Counted from the stretch's first letter, positions 8,243 to 16,728 are shown. The stretch: 64,000 nucleotides of DNA from Botrimarina mediterranea (GCF_007753265.1 NZ_CP036349.1:5055363-5119362); one strand, 5' to 3'. The notes: generated by a model from the letters alone, not told the origin. A program made the numbers and translations.

Positions 8243-9046
8243 TGCCTGGGCTGGCGGCTGGCACTTCGCGCACCAGAAGGTCGTGCGGCCCGCGTCGCCT
8301 TGGCGGCGGACGGTGATCGGGGCGCCGCAGACATAGCATGGCTGGCCCGTGCGGCCGTAGACCCAGTGGCGGCCGCCGTCATCGCGGAAGCGGGTCACGC
8401 GCCGGCCCGGTCCGCGGTTGATCCGCATCAAGCGGTGCGACTCGCGCAGGTAGTCGAGCAGCCGTTCGTCGCTCAACTCGCCGATGCGCGTCCAGGGATT
8501 GATGCGGGCGGCGAAGAGGGTCTCGCTCTTGTAGACGTTGCCGATCCCCGCCGCGATCGTCTGATTCATCACCGCCTCGCCGATCGGCGCCGCGTTGTGC
8601 ACCCGCATCCGTGCCAGCGCCGAGCCGAGATCGACGTCCTCGCGCATCAGGTCGGGGCCGAGCCGTTGCAAGTAACCATTGCGGCGCAAGTGGGTTACGG
8701 TCACAAGTTCGAGCAGCTTCGGGCTGAAGCAGACGATCGTGTGTTCGTCCGTGGAGAGGGCCAGCGCGGCGCTGGAGGGCTTCTTGCGCCACGGCTCGCC
8801 TAGCGGGTAGACGTGGACCGATCCGTCCATGCCGAGGTGGATATGGACGACCCGTTCGTCGTCGAACGAGAGCATCAGGTGCTTGCCGCGGGCGTCGACC
8901 TCGGTGACGACATGGCCAACAAGCGAAGCGGCGTCGATCGGATCGACGGTCGTGCGATCCGAGCTGCTAGCGGCCTTCACCCGCCGCCCAGCAAGCACCG
9001 GTCGCACCGCGGCGGCGACGCGGTAGAGAGTGTCTCCTTCCGGCAT
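8240..9046 (-). CDS. Fpg/Nei-family DNA glycosylase (formamidopyrimidine or endonuclease VIII type)
   Basis: A 268-residue base-excision repair enzyme. It begins MPEGDTLYRVA: Pro2 is the nucleophile that attacks the sugar, Glu3 the general acid, and the PEGDT form points to the Nei/Nei2 branch more than to Fpg (PELPE). The middle helix-two-turn-helix contains GIGNVYKSE with the conserved Asn and Lys. The C-terminal zinc finger has CYVCGAP and CAKCQ, giving four Cys ligands. It removes oxidised bases and nicks DNA by beta/delta elimination. The stop codon lies inside a GGCTAGCGCC repeat. Fpg versus Nei specificity cannot be settled by eye. Confidence 0.92.
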   Translation of the reverse strand: MPEGDTLYRVAAAVRPVLAGRRVKAASSSDRTTVDPIDAASLVGHVVTEVDARGKHLMLSFDDERVVHIHLGMDGSVHVYPLGEPWRKKPSSAALALSTDEHTIVCFSPKLLELVTVTHLRRNGYLQRLGPDLMREDVDLGSALARMRVHNAAPIGEAVMNQTIAAGIGNVYKSETLFAARINPWTRIGELSDERLLDYLRESHRLMRINRGPGRRVTRFRDDGGRHWVYGRTGQPCYVCGAPITVRRQGDAGRTTFWCAKCQPPAQA

Positions 9047-9235
9047 CCGTGCGTTCCTGGGTGAGTCTCCATCTACAGGTATCGCACAGGGGTTCGGGGC
9101 GTCAATCCGCTGAGTGGTGGAGCGGTAGTCAGGGATCAGTAATCAGGAGTCAGGAAGGCAGGCCGGTACAAGCGCAGGCGCAGGTTCGGCTAGCGGACAA
9201 TCGACGCGGAGCGTCGTTGATCCCCCTCCCTTGGA

Positions 9236-10186
9236 CAACGTTATGCAGTTGCTATCACGAGCTTTTGTCGTTTGAGGACGCGGAGGGCGTTGAGGAGGAG
9301 CTTGGCTTGGACCCAGAGGTGGACGCGGTGAAGGCGTCGGACCCAGCTTGGCAGGGGGCCCAGGCCGCCGGCGAAGCTGGTGAGGTTGCCGAAGCAGCGT
9401 TCGATCGGGTCGCGGAAGGCGAGCACGGCTTGTCCGAAGGGACGGCGGAGCATCTCCAGGCAGTGCACACGGCTGGGCTCGTGGCGGCGATGCCCCAACG
9501 CCTGCCCCGGCCGCTGCTGCTGGGCGATGATCTGATGACGCGGCGAAGCCACGCGGTGCAGCGGGTTGCTGTCGTACTGACGGTCCCCCGTCACATAGCC
9601 CTCGCCCGGCAGCTCTTCGAGCAGCGGACGAGCGGCCGTCGCGTCGCCCGTGTTCATCGGCTCCACCCGCCACACCGAAGGGAGCGGGCCCTCGCCCCAC
9701 ACCACGTGCAGCTTGTAGCCCTTCGCGAAGCGGTTGGCCGCCCGCCCCACGCGCGCGTCGGGGTCCTTGCTGTAGGAACCGATCGGCAGCGGCTTGCTGT
9801 CGATCCGTTGCAACCACCAGCGCCGCGGGTCGCCCCCCAACGCCTGCTCCAGACGGCCCAGCAGCTCCCTCACGCCACGGCTCCGTAGCCGGCGGCTCAT
9901 CGTCGATTGCGACGGGAACGGAACCGATAGCTGCGGCGGCCAGTTGTCGGGCTGGCAGGCCCAGCTGGTGGGCCGGTCGTGGACCACCGCCCATAAGAAC
10001 ACCGCCACGACCTCCGACGCCCGGTAAAACCCGCCCGACCAAGCGTTGTCCAGCCGCCTGGCAATCGCGTACAGTTGCTCCCAGAGTTCGCGTTCCATCT
10101 GGCTTCTCCCTTGGTTGGTCCCAAAAGAGATTCAGTAGAACGCGAACTCCCTTCGTTTAACCCCTGCTAGCAACTGCATAACGTTG
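9236..10186. mobile_element. Intact 951-bp insertion sequence with 19-bp terminal repeats and 5-bp target duplication
   Basis: The ends carry perfect 19-bp inverted repeats CAACGTTATGCAGTTGCTA (9236-9254 and 10168-10186). Direct 5-bp repeats TTGGA at 9231-9235 and 10187-10191 are the target-site duplication. One transposase gene fills the element, and its stop codon lies inside the left terminal repeat. Joining the flanks restores tccccctcccTTGGAgggaggggga, one of the CCCTCCC/GGGAGGG hairpins common in this window, so the element entered the loop of a palindrome. The perfect ends suggest recent, possibly still active transposition. Confidence 0.93.
9241..10098 (-). CDS. DDE transposase of the insertion sequence (IS4/IS5-like)
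   Basis: A 285-residue transposase. Candidate catalytic residues are Asp in RIDSKPLPIG (about residue 99), Asp in VTGDRQYDSNPLH and Glu in DPIERCFGNL, giving a DDE set with the IER-x-G pattern seen in IS4/IS5-type enzymes. The N-terminal 90 residues, with LWAVVHDRPTSWACQPDNWP and STMSRRLRSRG, resemble a DNA-binding region. The frame is complete, with no frameshift. The start is 88 bp inside the right terminal repeat and the stop (TAA) is within the left one. Family assignment is tentative; the 5-bp duplication is not diagnostic. Confidence 0.88.
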   Translation of the reverse strand: MERELWEQLYAIARRLDNAWSGGFYRASEVVAVFLWAVVHDRPTSWACQPDNWPPQLSVPFPSQSTMSRRLRSRGVRELLGRLEQALGGDPRRWWLQRIDSKPLPIGSYSKDPDARVGRAANRFAKGYKLHVVWGEGPLPSVWRVEPMNTGDATAARPLLEELPGEGYVTGDRQYDSNPLHRVASPRHQIIAQQQRPGQALGHRRHEPSRVHCLEMLRRPFGQAVLAFRDPIERCFGNLTSFAGGLGPLPSWVRRLHRVHLWVQAKLLLNALRVLKRQKLVIATA

Positions 10187-10435
10187 TTGGAGGGAGGGGG
10201 ACGCGGAGCTCGGCTTCGCCTCACCAAGATACGCACCTAGCGCCTCCTTCGCGCCTTGGCGGCTTTGCGTGAGTCCTCCGACCACTTGCATGGCCGGCTC
10301 GCCTCTAGCCGTCTGCGGTTCCGCGGCTCTGCGCGAGACTTCTGCTAGCGTTACCGCCGTTTTGTCTTGCCCAGTTTGACTCCGTTGCCGATAGTCAGTT
10401 GCAGGCATTCTTACCGTACTATCTGCGACCTCATC

Positions 10436-12040
10436 ATGGCTGACGACCAATCCGTGGAAGGCCTCGACTTCGGCGACGCCGGTGACCCCGTGCGGATTCG
10501 GCGGTGGGAAGAGTCGGACATCCCGGCGCTGGTCGCTGTCCAGCGTGAGTGCTATCCGGGGATGGCCGAAGAGACCTATATGGACGAGCGGAAGCTGCGG
10601 ATGCAGCTGGCCGCCTTCCCGGAGGGGCAGTTTCTCGCCGAGATCGACGGCCGCATCGTTGGCTACGCCAGCTCGTTGATCGTGATCCTCGACGACGAGT
10701 CGCCGTGGCACTCGTACGACGAGATCACGGGCGTCGGCACCTTCGGCACGCACGACCCGGCGGGTGATACGCTCTATGGCGCCGACATCGCGGTCGTGCC
10801 CGACTGGCGCGGCAAGGGTTTGGCGGCCCGACTCTACAAGCGTCGCAAGGCGCTGCTGACGCGGTTCAACTTGCGGCGCATGGTCGCGGGCGGTCGGCTG
10901 CCTGGGTACTCCGAGCACGCCAAGCGGCTCAAGCCGATCCAGTACGTCGAGGCCGTCAAACAGGGGCAGCTCCGCGACCAGGCCCTCTCGGCGCACCTCA
11001 AGGCGGGCTACACGGTGCGCGGCATCCACTACGGGTACCTGCGCGACGGCGAGAGCATGAACTACGCCACATTCCTCGAGATGCCCAACCCGGAGTTCGA
11101 CCCGGCGCGGCGGCTGATCGCGGGGGCGCCGATCCGCCGGCCGGTGCGGAAGATCCGCGTCTGCGCCTGCCAGTACCAACTGCGGCCGCTCACCGACTGG
11201 GCGCAGTTTGAGATGCAGGTCGAGTTCTTCGCCGACGCCGCGAAGGAGTTCCACTGCCACTTCTTGTTGCTGCCGGAGCTGTTCACGGTGCAGCTGTTCA
11301 CGCTGCTGCCGTCGGATATCGACACGCACGAGGCGGTGCGCGAGATCGCGAAGATGCACGACCAGTACGTCGAGCTCTGCAAGCGGATGGCGGTCAAGCA
11401 CGGGCTGTACTTTATCGCGGGTTCGCACCCGGTGATCGACGAGGAAGGCGACCTGCTCAACGTCGCGCACTTGTTCACGCCCAGCGGCGACGTCTACACG
11501 CAGCCCAAGCTGCACATGACGCCCAGCGAGCGCAACTACTACGACATGCAGCCCGGCGACGTGCTGCGGGTGTTCGACACGCCGCTGGGACGCATCGGGA
11601 TTCTCGTCTGCTACGACATCGAGTTCCCCGAGCTGTCACGCCTGCTCATGAAGCAAGGCGTCGAGGTGCTCTTCGTACCGTTCGCCACGACCGAGCGCAA
11701 GGGCTACCACCGCGTCCGGCACTGCGCGCAGGCGAGGGCAATCGAAAACGTGATCTACGTGGTGCTCGCCGGCTGCGTCGGTAATCTGCCGCAGGTGAAC
11801 AGCTTCTTGATCACGTACGGGCAGGCCGCCGTCTGCACGCCCTGCGATTTCTCGTTCCCCAAGGACGGCGTCCTTGCCGAGGGCGAGCCGAACAACGAGT
11901 CGGTCTGCATCGCCGAGCTCGACCTCAACGACCTGGCGATCCAGCGCGACATCGGCACCGTGCGCCCGCTGCAAGACCGCCGCGACGACCTCTATCAGGT
12001 GAGCAGTACGATGCGGATCGAGACGATCCAGGTGCGGTAA
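10436..12040 (+). CDS. GNAT acetyltransferase fused to carbon-nitrogen hydrolase (nitrilase superfamily)
   Basis: A 534-residue fusion. Residues about 18-230 form a GNAT domain: the acetyl-CoA loop is VVPDWRGKGLAARLYKRRK. Residues about 245-534 form a nitrilase-superfamily amidase with a complete catalytic triad: Glu in LLLPELF, Lys in QPKLHMTPSE and Cys in ILVCYDIEFPE. The hydrolase half resembles omega-amidase/carbamoyl-putrescine-hydrolase-like enzymes, but the substrate is not visible. Fusions of this kind recur in several bacterial phyla. The ATG at 10436 is chosen; an upstream TTG would start within repeat DNA. There is no operon partner. Confidence 0.9.
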   Translation: MADDQSVEGLDFGDAGDPVRIRRWEESDIPALVAVQRECYPGMAEETYMDERKLRMQLAAFPEGQFLAEIDGRIVGYASSLIVILDDESPWHSYDEITGVGTFGTHDPAGDTLYGADIAVVPDWRGKGLAARLYKRRKALLTRFNLRRMVAGGRLPGYSEHAKRLKPIQYVEAVKQGQLRDQALSAHLKAGYTVRGIHYGYLRDGESMNYATFLEMPNPEFDPARRLIAGAPIRRPVRKIRVCACQYQLRPLTDWAQFEMQVEFFADAAKEFHCHFLLLPELFTVQLFTLLPSDIDTHEAVREIAKMHDQYVELCKRMAVKHGLYFIAGSHPVIDEEGDLLNVAHLFTPSGDVYTQPKLHMTPSERNYYDMQPGDVLRVFDTPLGRIGILVCYDIEFPELSRLLMKQGVEVLFVPFATTERKGYHRVRHCAQARAIENVIYVVLAGCVGNLPQVNSFLITYGQAAVCTPCDFSFPKDGVLAEGEPNNESVCIAELDLNDLAIQRDIGTVRPLQDRRDDLYQVSSTMRIETIQVR

Positions 12041-12046
12041 GCAGTT

Positions 12047-12135
12047 TTAACCACAGAGCCACAGAGAGCACGGAGGACGCACATAGTTCGCCTCTCTGTG
12101 CTGTCCTCAGCGCCCTCGTTGTCTCAGTGGTTAAT
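12047..12135. repeat. Short-period inverted repeat (CCACAGAG family)
   Basis: The left arm AACCACAGAGCCACAGAG with GCACGGAGGAC is answered on the right by CTCTCTGTGCTGTCCT and CAGTGGTTAA. The period is about 9-10 bp and the match is imperfect. It begins right after the nitrilase-fusion stop codon and could form a long mRNA 3' stem. Confidence 0.6.
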
Positions 12136-12148
12136 TGAATGCAACCGA

Positions 12149-12238
12149 TTGTGGGAGGCGTCTCCAGACGCCGATTACGGTTTCCTAGCCGAATACGGCA
12201 TGGTGCGCGTAATCGGCGTCTGGAGACCCCTTCCACAA
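12149..12238. repeat. REPIN-like double palindrome (GGCGTCTCCAGACGCC family)
   Basis: Two 31-bp arms (12149-12179 and 12208-12238) are inverted around a 28-base spacer. The left arm contains the perfect inner palindrome GGCGTCTCCAGACGCC, and both arms continue into GATTACG on the spacer side and TTGTGG on the outer side. Palindrome-within-palindrome structure is the hallmark of REP doublets (REPINs). Only one copy is seen here. It lies between the convergent nitrilase-fusion and OYE genes. Confidence 0.8.
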
Positions 12239-12272
12239 AGATGGGTCTCGCCAATCGAAGGATCGACCGCTC

Positions 12273-13376
12273 TCAAGCCACTTGCTGGGCTTCGGCGTAG
12301 GTTGGGAAATCGATATAGCCCTCGGCGTCGTGCGAGTAGTAGTCGGCGATCTCGGCGGGCGGGTTGAGGGGCCAGCCGTTGGCGAAGCGTTCGACAAGGT
12401 CGGGCGTTGCGATAAACGGCCGGCCGAAGCTGATGAGGTCGGCGTCGCCGCGGGCGATGGCGGCCTCGGCGGTCTCTTTCGTGTAGCCGGAGTTCCCCAT
12501 CAGCGGGCCGCTGAAGACTTCGCGGAAATCGGCAAGCGTCATTGGCGGGCCGAAGTCGTGCGCGCCGCGATCAACGCCGTCGACCACGTGTAGGTAGGCG
12601 AGCCCGAAGCGATCGAGCAACTTCGCCGCCGCGGTGAACTGCTCGCGGTAGTCGGGCGACCCCATGTCGTTATAGACGCCGTTGGGCGACAGCCGCACGC
12701 CGACACGATTGGCGGGGAAGACCTCGGTGACGGCGGTCACGACTTCTTCGAGGAACCGCAAACGGTTCTCGACCGAGCTGCCGTATTGGTCGGTGCGGTG
12801 GTTGGTCTTCGACTGCAAGAACTGATCGATGAGGTAACCGTTCGCCGCATGGACTTCGACGCCATCGAACCCCGCGTCGCGGGCGCGCTGGGCAGCGCGG
12901 CGGTAGTCGGCGACGATGCCGGGGATCTCCTCGGTCTCCACCGCGCGGGGCGTCTCGTAGGGGAGCTTGCCGCTTGGCGTGCGTGCGGCATCGCCCTCGA
13001 TCTTGATCGCCGACGGCGCGACGGGGAGCGAGCCGTCGTGGTACGACGAGTGCGATGAGCGCCCCATGTGCCAGAGCTGGTTGAAGATCACGCCGCCCGC
13101 ATCGTGGACCTTGGCGACGAGCTTACGCCACCCGGCTTCGTGCTCGTCGGTATAGATGCCGGGGGACTGGGTCCAACCGTTGGCCTGCGGGCTGATGGTG
13201 GTCGCCTCGGTAACGATCAGGCCGGCGCCCGATCGTTGGACGTAGTACTCCGCCATCAGATCGTTCGGGATGCGCTCTTCGCCAGCGCGGGCGCGGGTCA
13301 GTGGCGCGAGGACGACGCGGTTGTTGAGCGGGAGGCCTTGGAGGTCCAGCGGTTGCAACAGGGGGCTAGTGGCCAT
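12273..13376 (-). CDS. Old Yellow Enzyme family NADH:flavin oxidoreductase (alkene reductase)
   Basis: A 367-residue FMN-dependent TIM-barrel oxidoreductase that reduces activated C=C bonds using NAD(P)H. Seen motifs are LAPLTRARA near the N-terminus, the FMN site NQLWHMGRSSH, the substrate-binding HAANGYLIDQFLQ with the His/Asn pair, the conserved SSVENRLRFLEEVV, and the FMN phosphate loop ISFGRPFIATPDL. ATG at 13376 (MATSPLLQPLDLQG) matches the family N-terminus; the frame is open upstream but that stretch is low-complexity. It is divergent from the Dabb-domain gene at 13533. The natural substrate is unknown. Confidence 0.94.
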   Translation of the reverse strand: MATSPLLQPLDLQGLPLNNRVVLAPLTRARAGEERIPNDLMAEYYVQRSGAGLIVTEATTISPQANGWTQSPGIYTDEHEAGWRKLVAKVHDAGGVIFNQLWHMGRSSHSSYHDGSLPVAPSAIKIEGDAARTPSGKLPYETPRAVETEEIPGIVADYRRAAQRARDAGFDGVEVHAANGYLIDQFLQSKTNHRTDQYGSSVENRLRFLEEVVTAVTEVFPANRVGVRLSPNGVYNDMGSPDYREQFTAAAKLLDRFGLAYLHVVDGVDRGAHDFGPPMTLADFREVFSGPLMGNSGYTKETAEAAIARGDADLISFGRPFIATPDLVERFANGWPLNPPAEIADYYSHDAEGYIDFPTYAEAQQVA

Positions 13377-13532
13377 GATGGCGGACTCCGGGGAGCTGGC
13401 GGGGGGTTTGCGGCTTGTGGATCGACCGCGGCGGGGGCGAGAGGATTGTGGCGTCGGCGGCCGGTTGCGGGTACCCTTCCAACTGGCGTCCGACGCCCTT
13501 CTCACCGCCCCGATACGCAGGAGCCCGCACCG

Positions 13533-13976
13533 ATGTTCGCCCTCCGTCGCTTCGCCCTCGTCCTGGCCTTGCTGCTGGTCGCCGCCCCCACTTTGGCGGC
13601 GGAGCAGGCCCACATGGTCTTCTTCAAGCTCAACGACTCGTCGCCGAAGAGCCGCACGCACTTCGCAGGGCTCTGCCACAAGTACTTGGCGAAGATCCCG
13701 GGCATCACCTACTTCTCGGTCGGCGCCCTGGCGGACGACCTCGACCGCGACGTGAACGACAAGGACTTCGACATCGCCCTGCACGTAGTGTTCAAGGACC
13801 GCGCGGCGCACGACGTCTACGCGACGCACCCGCAGCACCTCAAGCTCATCGAGGTTGGCAAGCCGCTGTGGTCGAAGGTGCGGGTGTTCGACTCCGACCT
13901 CATCGCCCCCGAGACAGCGGCCGCGGCATCAGAGGAAGCGGCGCCGGCCGAGGAGGCCGCAGCCGCTGGCGAGTAG
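13533..13976 (+). CDS. Secreted stress-response alpha/beta-barrel (Dabb) domain protein
   Basis: A 147-residue protein: signal peptide (FALVLALLLVAAPTLAAEQ), then one Dabb domain of about 95 residues with AHMVFFKLNDSSP, PGITYFSVG, DIALHVVFKDRAAHDVYATHPQHL and a C-terminal strand KVRVFDS. Dabb domains form dimeric ferredoxin-like barrels, and their function in exported planctomycete proteins is not established. The last 25 residues are almost only Ala/Glu and overlap, antisense, the C-terminal codons of the convergent PEP-CTERM gene by 48 bp. A CAGGAG ribosome binding site precedes the ATG. Confidence 0.85.
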   Translation: MFALRRFALVLALLLVAAPTLAAEQAHMVFFKLNDSSPKSRTHFAGLCHKYLAKIPGITYFSVGALADDLDRDVNDKDFDIALHVVFKDRAAHDVYATHPQHLKLIEVGKPLWSKVRVFDSDLIAPETAAAASEEAAPAEEAAAAGE

Positions 13977-14672
13977 CACGAGCGTCACGGTCGTTGGCTC
14001 GGGAACAGCAACGGCGCTGAAACGCGCGGCGAAGGCGTCGCGCCAGACGGTGTAGTCGGCGGCGTCGACTTTCCCATCGTGGTTGCCGTCGGCGGGTTGG
14101 TCGCCCGTCGCGCCGTAGCTCGAACGCCAGACGCCGTTGTCAACTAGGTTGACGAGGCCGTCGCCGTTGTAATCGCCCGGCAATGGCGGCAGCACACCGC
14201 TGAGGGTGATCGTCGCCTCGACGCGGATACTGTCGATGTTGCGGTTGCCGAAGATCGGGACATTAGCGGTACCGAGCACGATGTTCGTGAAGTCGGCGCG
14301 ACCGAAGCCGCTGCTGTCCACATAGATAAGCACGTCGGCCATCGTGCCGGTGGACGCGTCGTTGAGCGACGCGTCGAGCAGGGTCGCCGGTAAGGTTGGG
14401 GCGCCGCCGGAGCCGGTGAGGTCGAACGACTGAGCAATCTGGTCGGTCACGTCCACCGTGACAATCGACAAAACGGTCGCCTCGACGCGGGTGATCTCGT
14501 AATCGTACGAGTAGCTCTCGAGCCCCAGGTCGATCGACGTCGGCGAGGTCCAGAACTTCGACGTCTGGCCGCGATTGATCGTCTCGTCGAGAGACCAGCT
14601 GACGGGGTTCAACGCGCCGGCAAGCGCGGGGAGCAGCATCGCCAAGCAAAACGCCGTGACACGCATGGGCAT
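13929..14672 (-). CDS. Secreted protein with dockerin-like repeat and PEP-CTERM anchor
   Basis: About 247 residues. Order of parts: signal peptide (VTAFCLAMLLPALAGA), a beta-rich region of about 150 residues of unknown function, two calcium-loop repeats of dockerin type I (GDYNGDGLVNLVDN and DGNHDGKVDAADYTVWR), then PEP-CTERM sorting signal VPEPTTVTLVLLASGC with a GRRR tail. PEP-CTERM proteins are cleaved and sorted by exosortase; dockerin loops may bind calcium or cohesin-like partners. Starts at 14672 and 14666 are both plausible. The 3' end overlaps the convergent Dabb gene by 48 bp. Confidence 0.86.
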   Translation of the reverse strand: MPMRVTAFCLAMLLPALAGALNPVSWSLDETINRGQTSKFWTSPTSIDLGLESYSYDYEITRVEATVLSIVTVDVTDQIAQSFDLTGSGGAPTLPATLLDASLNDASTGTMADVLIYVDSSGFGRADFTNIVLGTANVPIFGNRNIDSIRVEATITLSGVLPPLPGDYNGDGLVNLVDNGVWRSSYGATGDQPADGNHDGKVDAADYTVWRDAFAARFSAVAVPEPTTVTLVLLASGCGLLGRRRFL

Positions 14673-15163
14673 CGTCTTCGCATCCGAGGGGACAAGCGGC
14701 GCCCGTCCGCCCGGCGTGCGCCCGACGCCACGATACTCCAGCCGCCCGTAGCGAGCCAGCTTTAGCCCGGACCGCTCCGTGAATGGCTTTTTCCGGTAGC
14801 CGAAATTTCTCCGGTTTATCGCCAAACGGGTGTAATCCCCAGGCCCCGCCAGCCGCTATTAAAACCAGAAGAGGCCAAGCGGACGGAATCGGGAGGCGCC
14901 CTTCAGATTCGCTGCATGATCTTTGCCGGCGTGCCCTGCCTGCCCTTAGGGCGCCCCGCAACGAGGAGTCCCGGCTTCGCCCGTCGCATGACGCGCGGGC
15001 GGCCGGGCGTCTCGATCCTCACCGCTGTCCGGCAATCGCCCGGCGGGCCTTGGATCGTAGCCGACCGCAATGGTCGTGCGCCGCGGCGTGGGCTATCTTG
15101 ACGCCCACAGCGAGGGCCAAGGGGCTCTCGCCGCCGCTTCTCTCGCCTGTGCAGGAACGCTTG
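14673..15163. other. Divergent intergenic region, 491 bp
   Basis: This stretch separates the leftward PEP-CTERM gene from the rightward ferredoxin reductase gene, so it must hold both promoters. I see no convincing -35/-10 pair, repeat family member, RNA gene or reading frame with family features. A short AT-rich patch at 14795-14825 (gaaatttctccgg) is the only base-composition change. Confidence 0.4.
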
Positions 15164-16141
15164 ATGGGGACCCCTCGCCTCGCCGACGAGCCTCGTCTCT
15201 CTGATGAGCAAGTCGCCGCCCTCCGCGCCGAACACTACAACGCCACGATCACGCACTTCAGCCTGGTGAACGACAACCTCGTGCGGTTGCGGGTGCGGCT
15301 CGATAGCGGCGAGCCGCTCGGCTACGAACCGGGGCAGTACACGACGCTCGGCATGGGCAACTGGGAGCCACGCCACGAGCGGGCCGACCCCGACGAGCAC
15401 GACGACAAGACCATCCGCCGGCTCGCCAAGCGTGCGTACTCGGTGAGCTGCCGCCTGCTTGAAGACGACGGCAGCGTCGCCGCCGCGGGGCCCGAGCACG
15501 AGCCGGAGTTCTACGTCGCCCTGGTGACCCAAGCCCCGAAGGCGCCGCCCGCGCTGACGCCGCGGCTCTTCCTGGCGAAGGTCGGCGACCGGCTCGAGAT
15601 GGGCCCGCGCCCCAAGGGTCACTTCGTACTGGGCGATCTCAAGCCGACGGACAACGTCGTCTTTGCCGCGACCGGCACGGGCGAGGCGCCCCACAACGCG
15701 ATGCTCGCCAAGCTCCTCGCCGCCGGGCACCAGGGCCGCATCGCCAGCATCTGCTGCGTGCGCTACCGTGCGGACCTCGGCTACTTGGCCGAGCACCACC
15801 GCCTAATGGAAGCGTATCCGCAGTACCGCTACATCCCGCTGACGACGCGCGAAAAAGAGAACCGCAACACGGGCGACCCGGGCTACACGGGCGCCGTCTA
15901 TGTGCAGGACCTGCTCGCCGGCCCGACCGCGTCGGCGCAGCTCGGCTTCGACCTCGATCCGGCCAACACGAAGGTCTATCTCTGCGGCAACCCCGCGATG
16001 ATCGGCATCCCCCACAAAGAAGGCCACCCCGACGGCCGTTACCCCTCACCCCGCGGCGCGGTCGAGGTCTTAGAAGGCATGGGCTTCAAAGCCGACGAGC
16101 CGAAGTCACCGGGGAACGTGCACTTTGAGAAGTACTGGTGA
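15164..16141 (+). CDS. Ferredoxin/flavodoxin--NADP+ reductase
   Basis: A 325-residue flavoprotein of the plant-type FNR family. The FAD domain has YEPGQYTTLGM and the FAD-binding KRAYSVSC. The NADP domain has VVFAATGTGEAPHNAM, followed by CCVRYRADLGYL and VYLCGNPAMIG. It ends EKYW, with the terminal aromatic residue that stacks on FAD in bacterial FNRs. It moves electrons between NADPH and ferredoxin or flavodoxin. The insert between residues 65 and 110 (DPDEHDDKT...) is charged and longer than in E. coli Fpr. Start 15164 follows GGAACGCTTG. It stands alone. Confidence 0.93.
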   Translation: MGTPRLADEPRLSDEQVAALRAEHYNATITHFSLVNDNLVRLRVRLDSGEPLGYEPGQYTTLGMGNWEPRHERADPDEHDDKTIRRLAKRAYSVSCRLLEDDGSVAAAGPEHEPEFYVALVTQAPKAPPALTPRLFLAKVGDRLEMGPRPKGHFVLGDLKPTDNVVFAATGTGEAPHNAMLAKLLAAGHQGRIASICCVRYRADLGYLAEHHRLMEAYPQYRYIPLTTREKENRNTGDPGYTGAVYVQDLLAGPTASAQLGFDLDPANTKVYLCGNPAMIGIPHKEGHPDGRYPSPRGAVEVLEGMGFKADEPKSPGNVHFEKYW

Positions 16142-16144
16142 ACA

Positions 16145-16425
16145 GGGAATGACCAATCCCCAAATCCCAATGACCAAATGCCGGGGAGATTCACCACCAC
16201 GGACACGACGAACACGAAGGGAGCTACCGCTCCGCTCTATCCAGCCACCTTCCTCTACCGTAAGAGTGAGCTAGGGGGTTTGCAGCGGATATCGTTCGTC
16301 GTGTTCTTCGTGCCCGTCGTGGTAAATATTATCTAGGCCCTTCGCTGCCCTAGTCGCTCCGAAGCTATGTGGCCCGCCTCACACTCGTTGGTCCTTGAGG
16401 CTTGGTCCTTGGTCATTTCGCAGAC
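16145..16425. repeat. Nested short-period inverted repeats between genes
   Basis: The outer pair is AATGACCAATCCC near 16149 and TTGGTCCTTGGTCATT near 16403-16418. The inner pair is CGGACACGACGAACACGAAG near 16199 and GTCGTGTTCTTCGTGCCCGT near 16297. The layout is the same nested type as at 6276-6685, with a shorter interior that holds no credible gene. It lies between the ferredoxin reductase and the small DUF3311-like gene. Confidence 0.65.
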
Positions 16426-16497
16426 TGAGGCGCCCAATCGGCTGTCGGCTTGCTATCTTTAGCGGCTCGCACCCCTAGGCTTCCTCCCGAGGCGGCG

Positions 16498-16728
16498 ATG
16501 AACAAAGTGGTTTGGGGCCTCGTGCTCCTCTTGATCGTGCTGCACCAAGACGTGTGGTTCTGGAACGACACGCGGCTCGTGCTGGGAATCGTCCCGATTA
16601 CGCTGCTGTGGCACGTGGGCATCTCGCTCGGCGCCGGGTTCACTTGGTGGCTGGCGACAAGGTACTGCTGGCCCGCCGATCTTGAAGAGACGCCCCCACA
16701 AGAGACGCTGCAGGAGGCCAAGCCGTGA
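16498..16728 (+). CDS. Small DUF3311-like membrane protein, partner of the downstream symporter
   Basis: A 76-residue protein with two membrane segments (VVWGLVLLLIVLHQDVWFW and LVLGIVPITLLWHVGISLGAG) and a charged C-terminal tail. Small proteins of the DUF3311 type are often encoded directly upstream of sodium:solute symporters, and here the TGA stop overlaps the GTG start of the symporter (GTGA), which supports coupled translation and perhaps a shared complex. The pattern HQDVWFWND is the recognisable core. Function beyond this association is unknown. Confidence 0.82.
   Translation: MNKVVWGLVLLLIVLHQDVWFWNDTRLVLGIVPITLLWHVGISLGAGFTWWLATRYCWPADLEETPPQETLQEAKP

Noticed and set aside
9143-10042. 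Second long reverse frame across the insertion sequence
   Set aside because: It runs out of the element on the left and lacks transposase motifs, while the 9241-10098 frame has the DDE set and stays within the terminal repeats.
12273-13838. Extended 521-codon version of the OYE reductase
   Set aside because: The added N-terminal part overlaps the divergent Dabb gene and is low-complexity; the family start is at 13376.
15000-15163. tRNA or small RNA in the divergent gap before the ferredoxin reductase
   Set aside because: No T-loop (GTTCGAAT) or paired acceptor ends were found here or elsewhere in the window.
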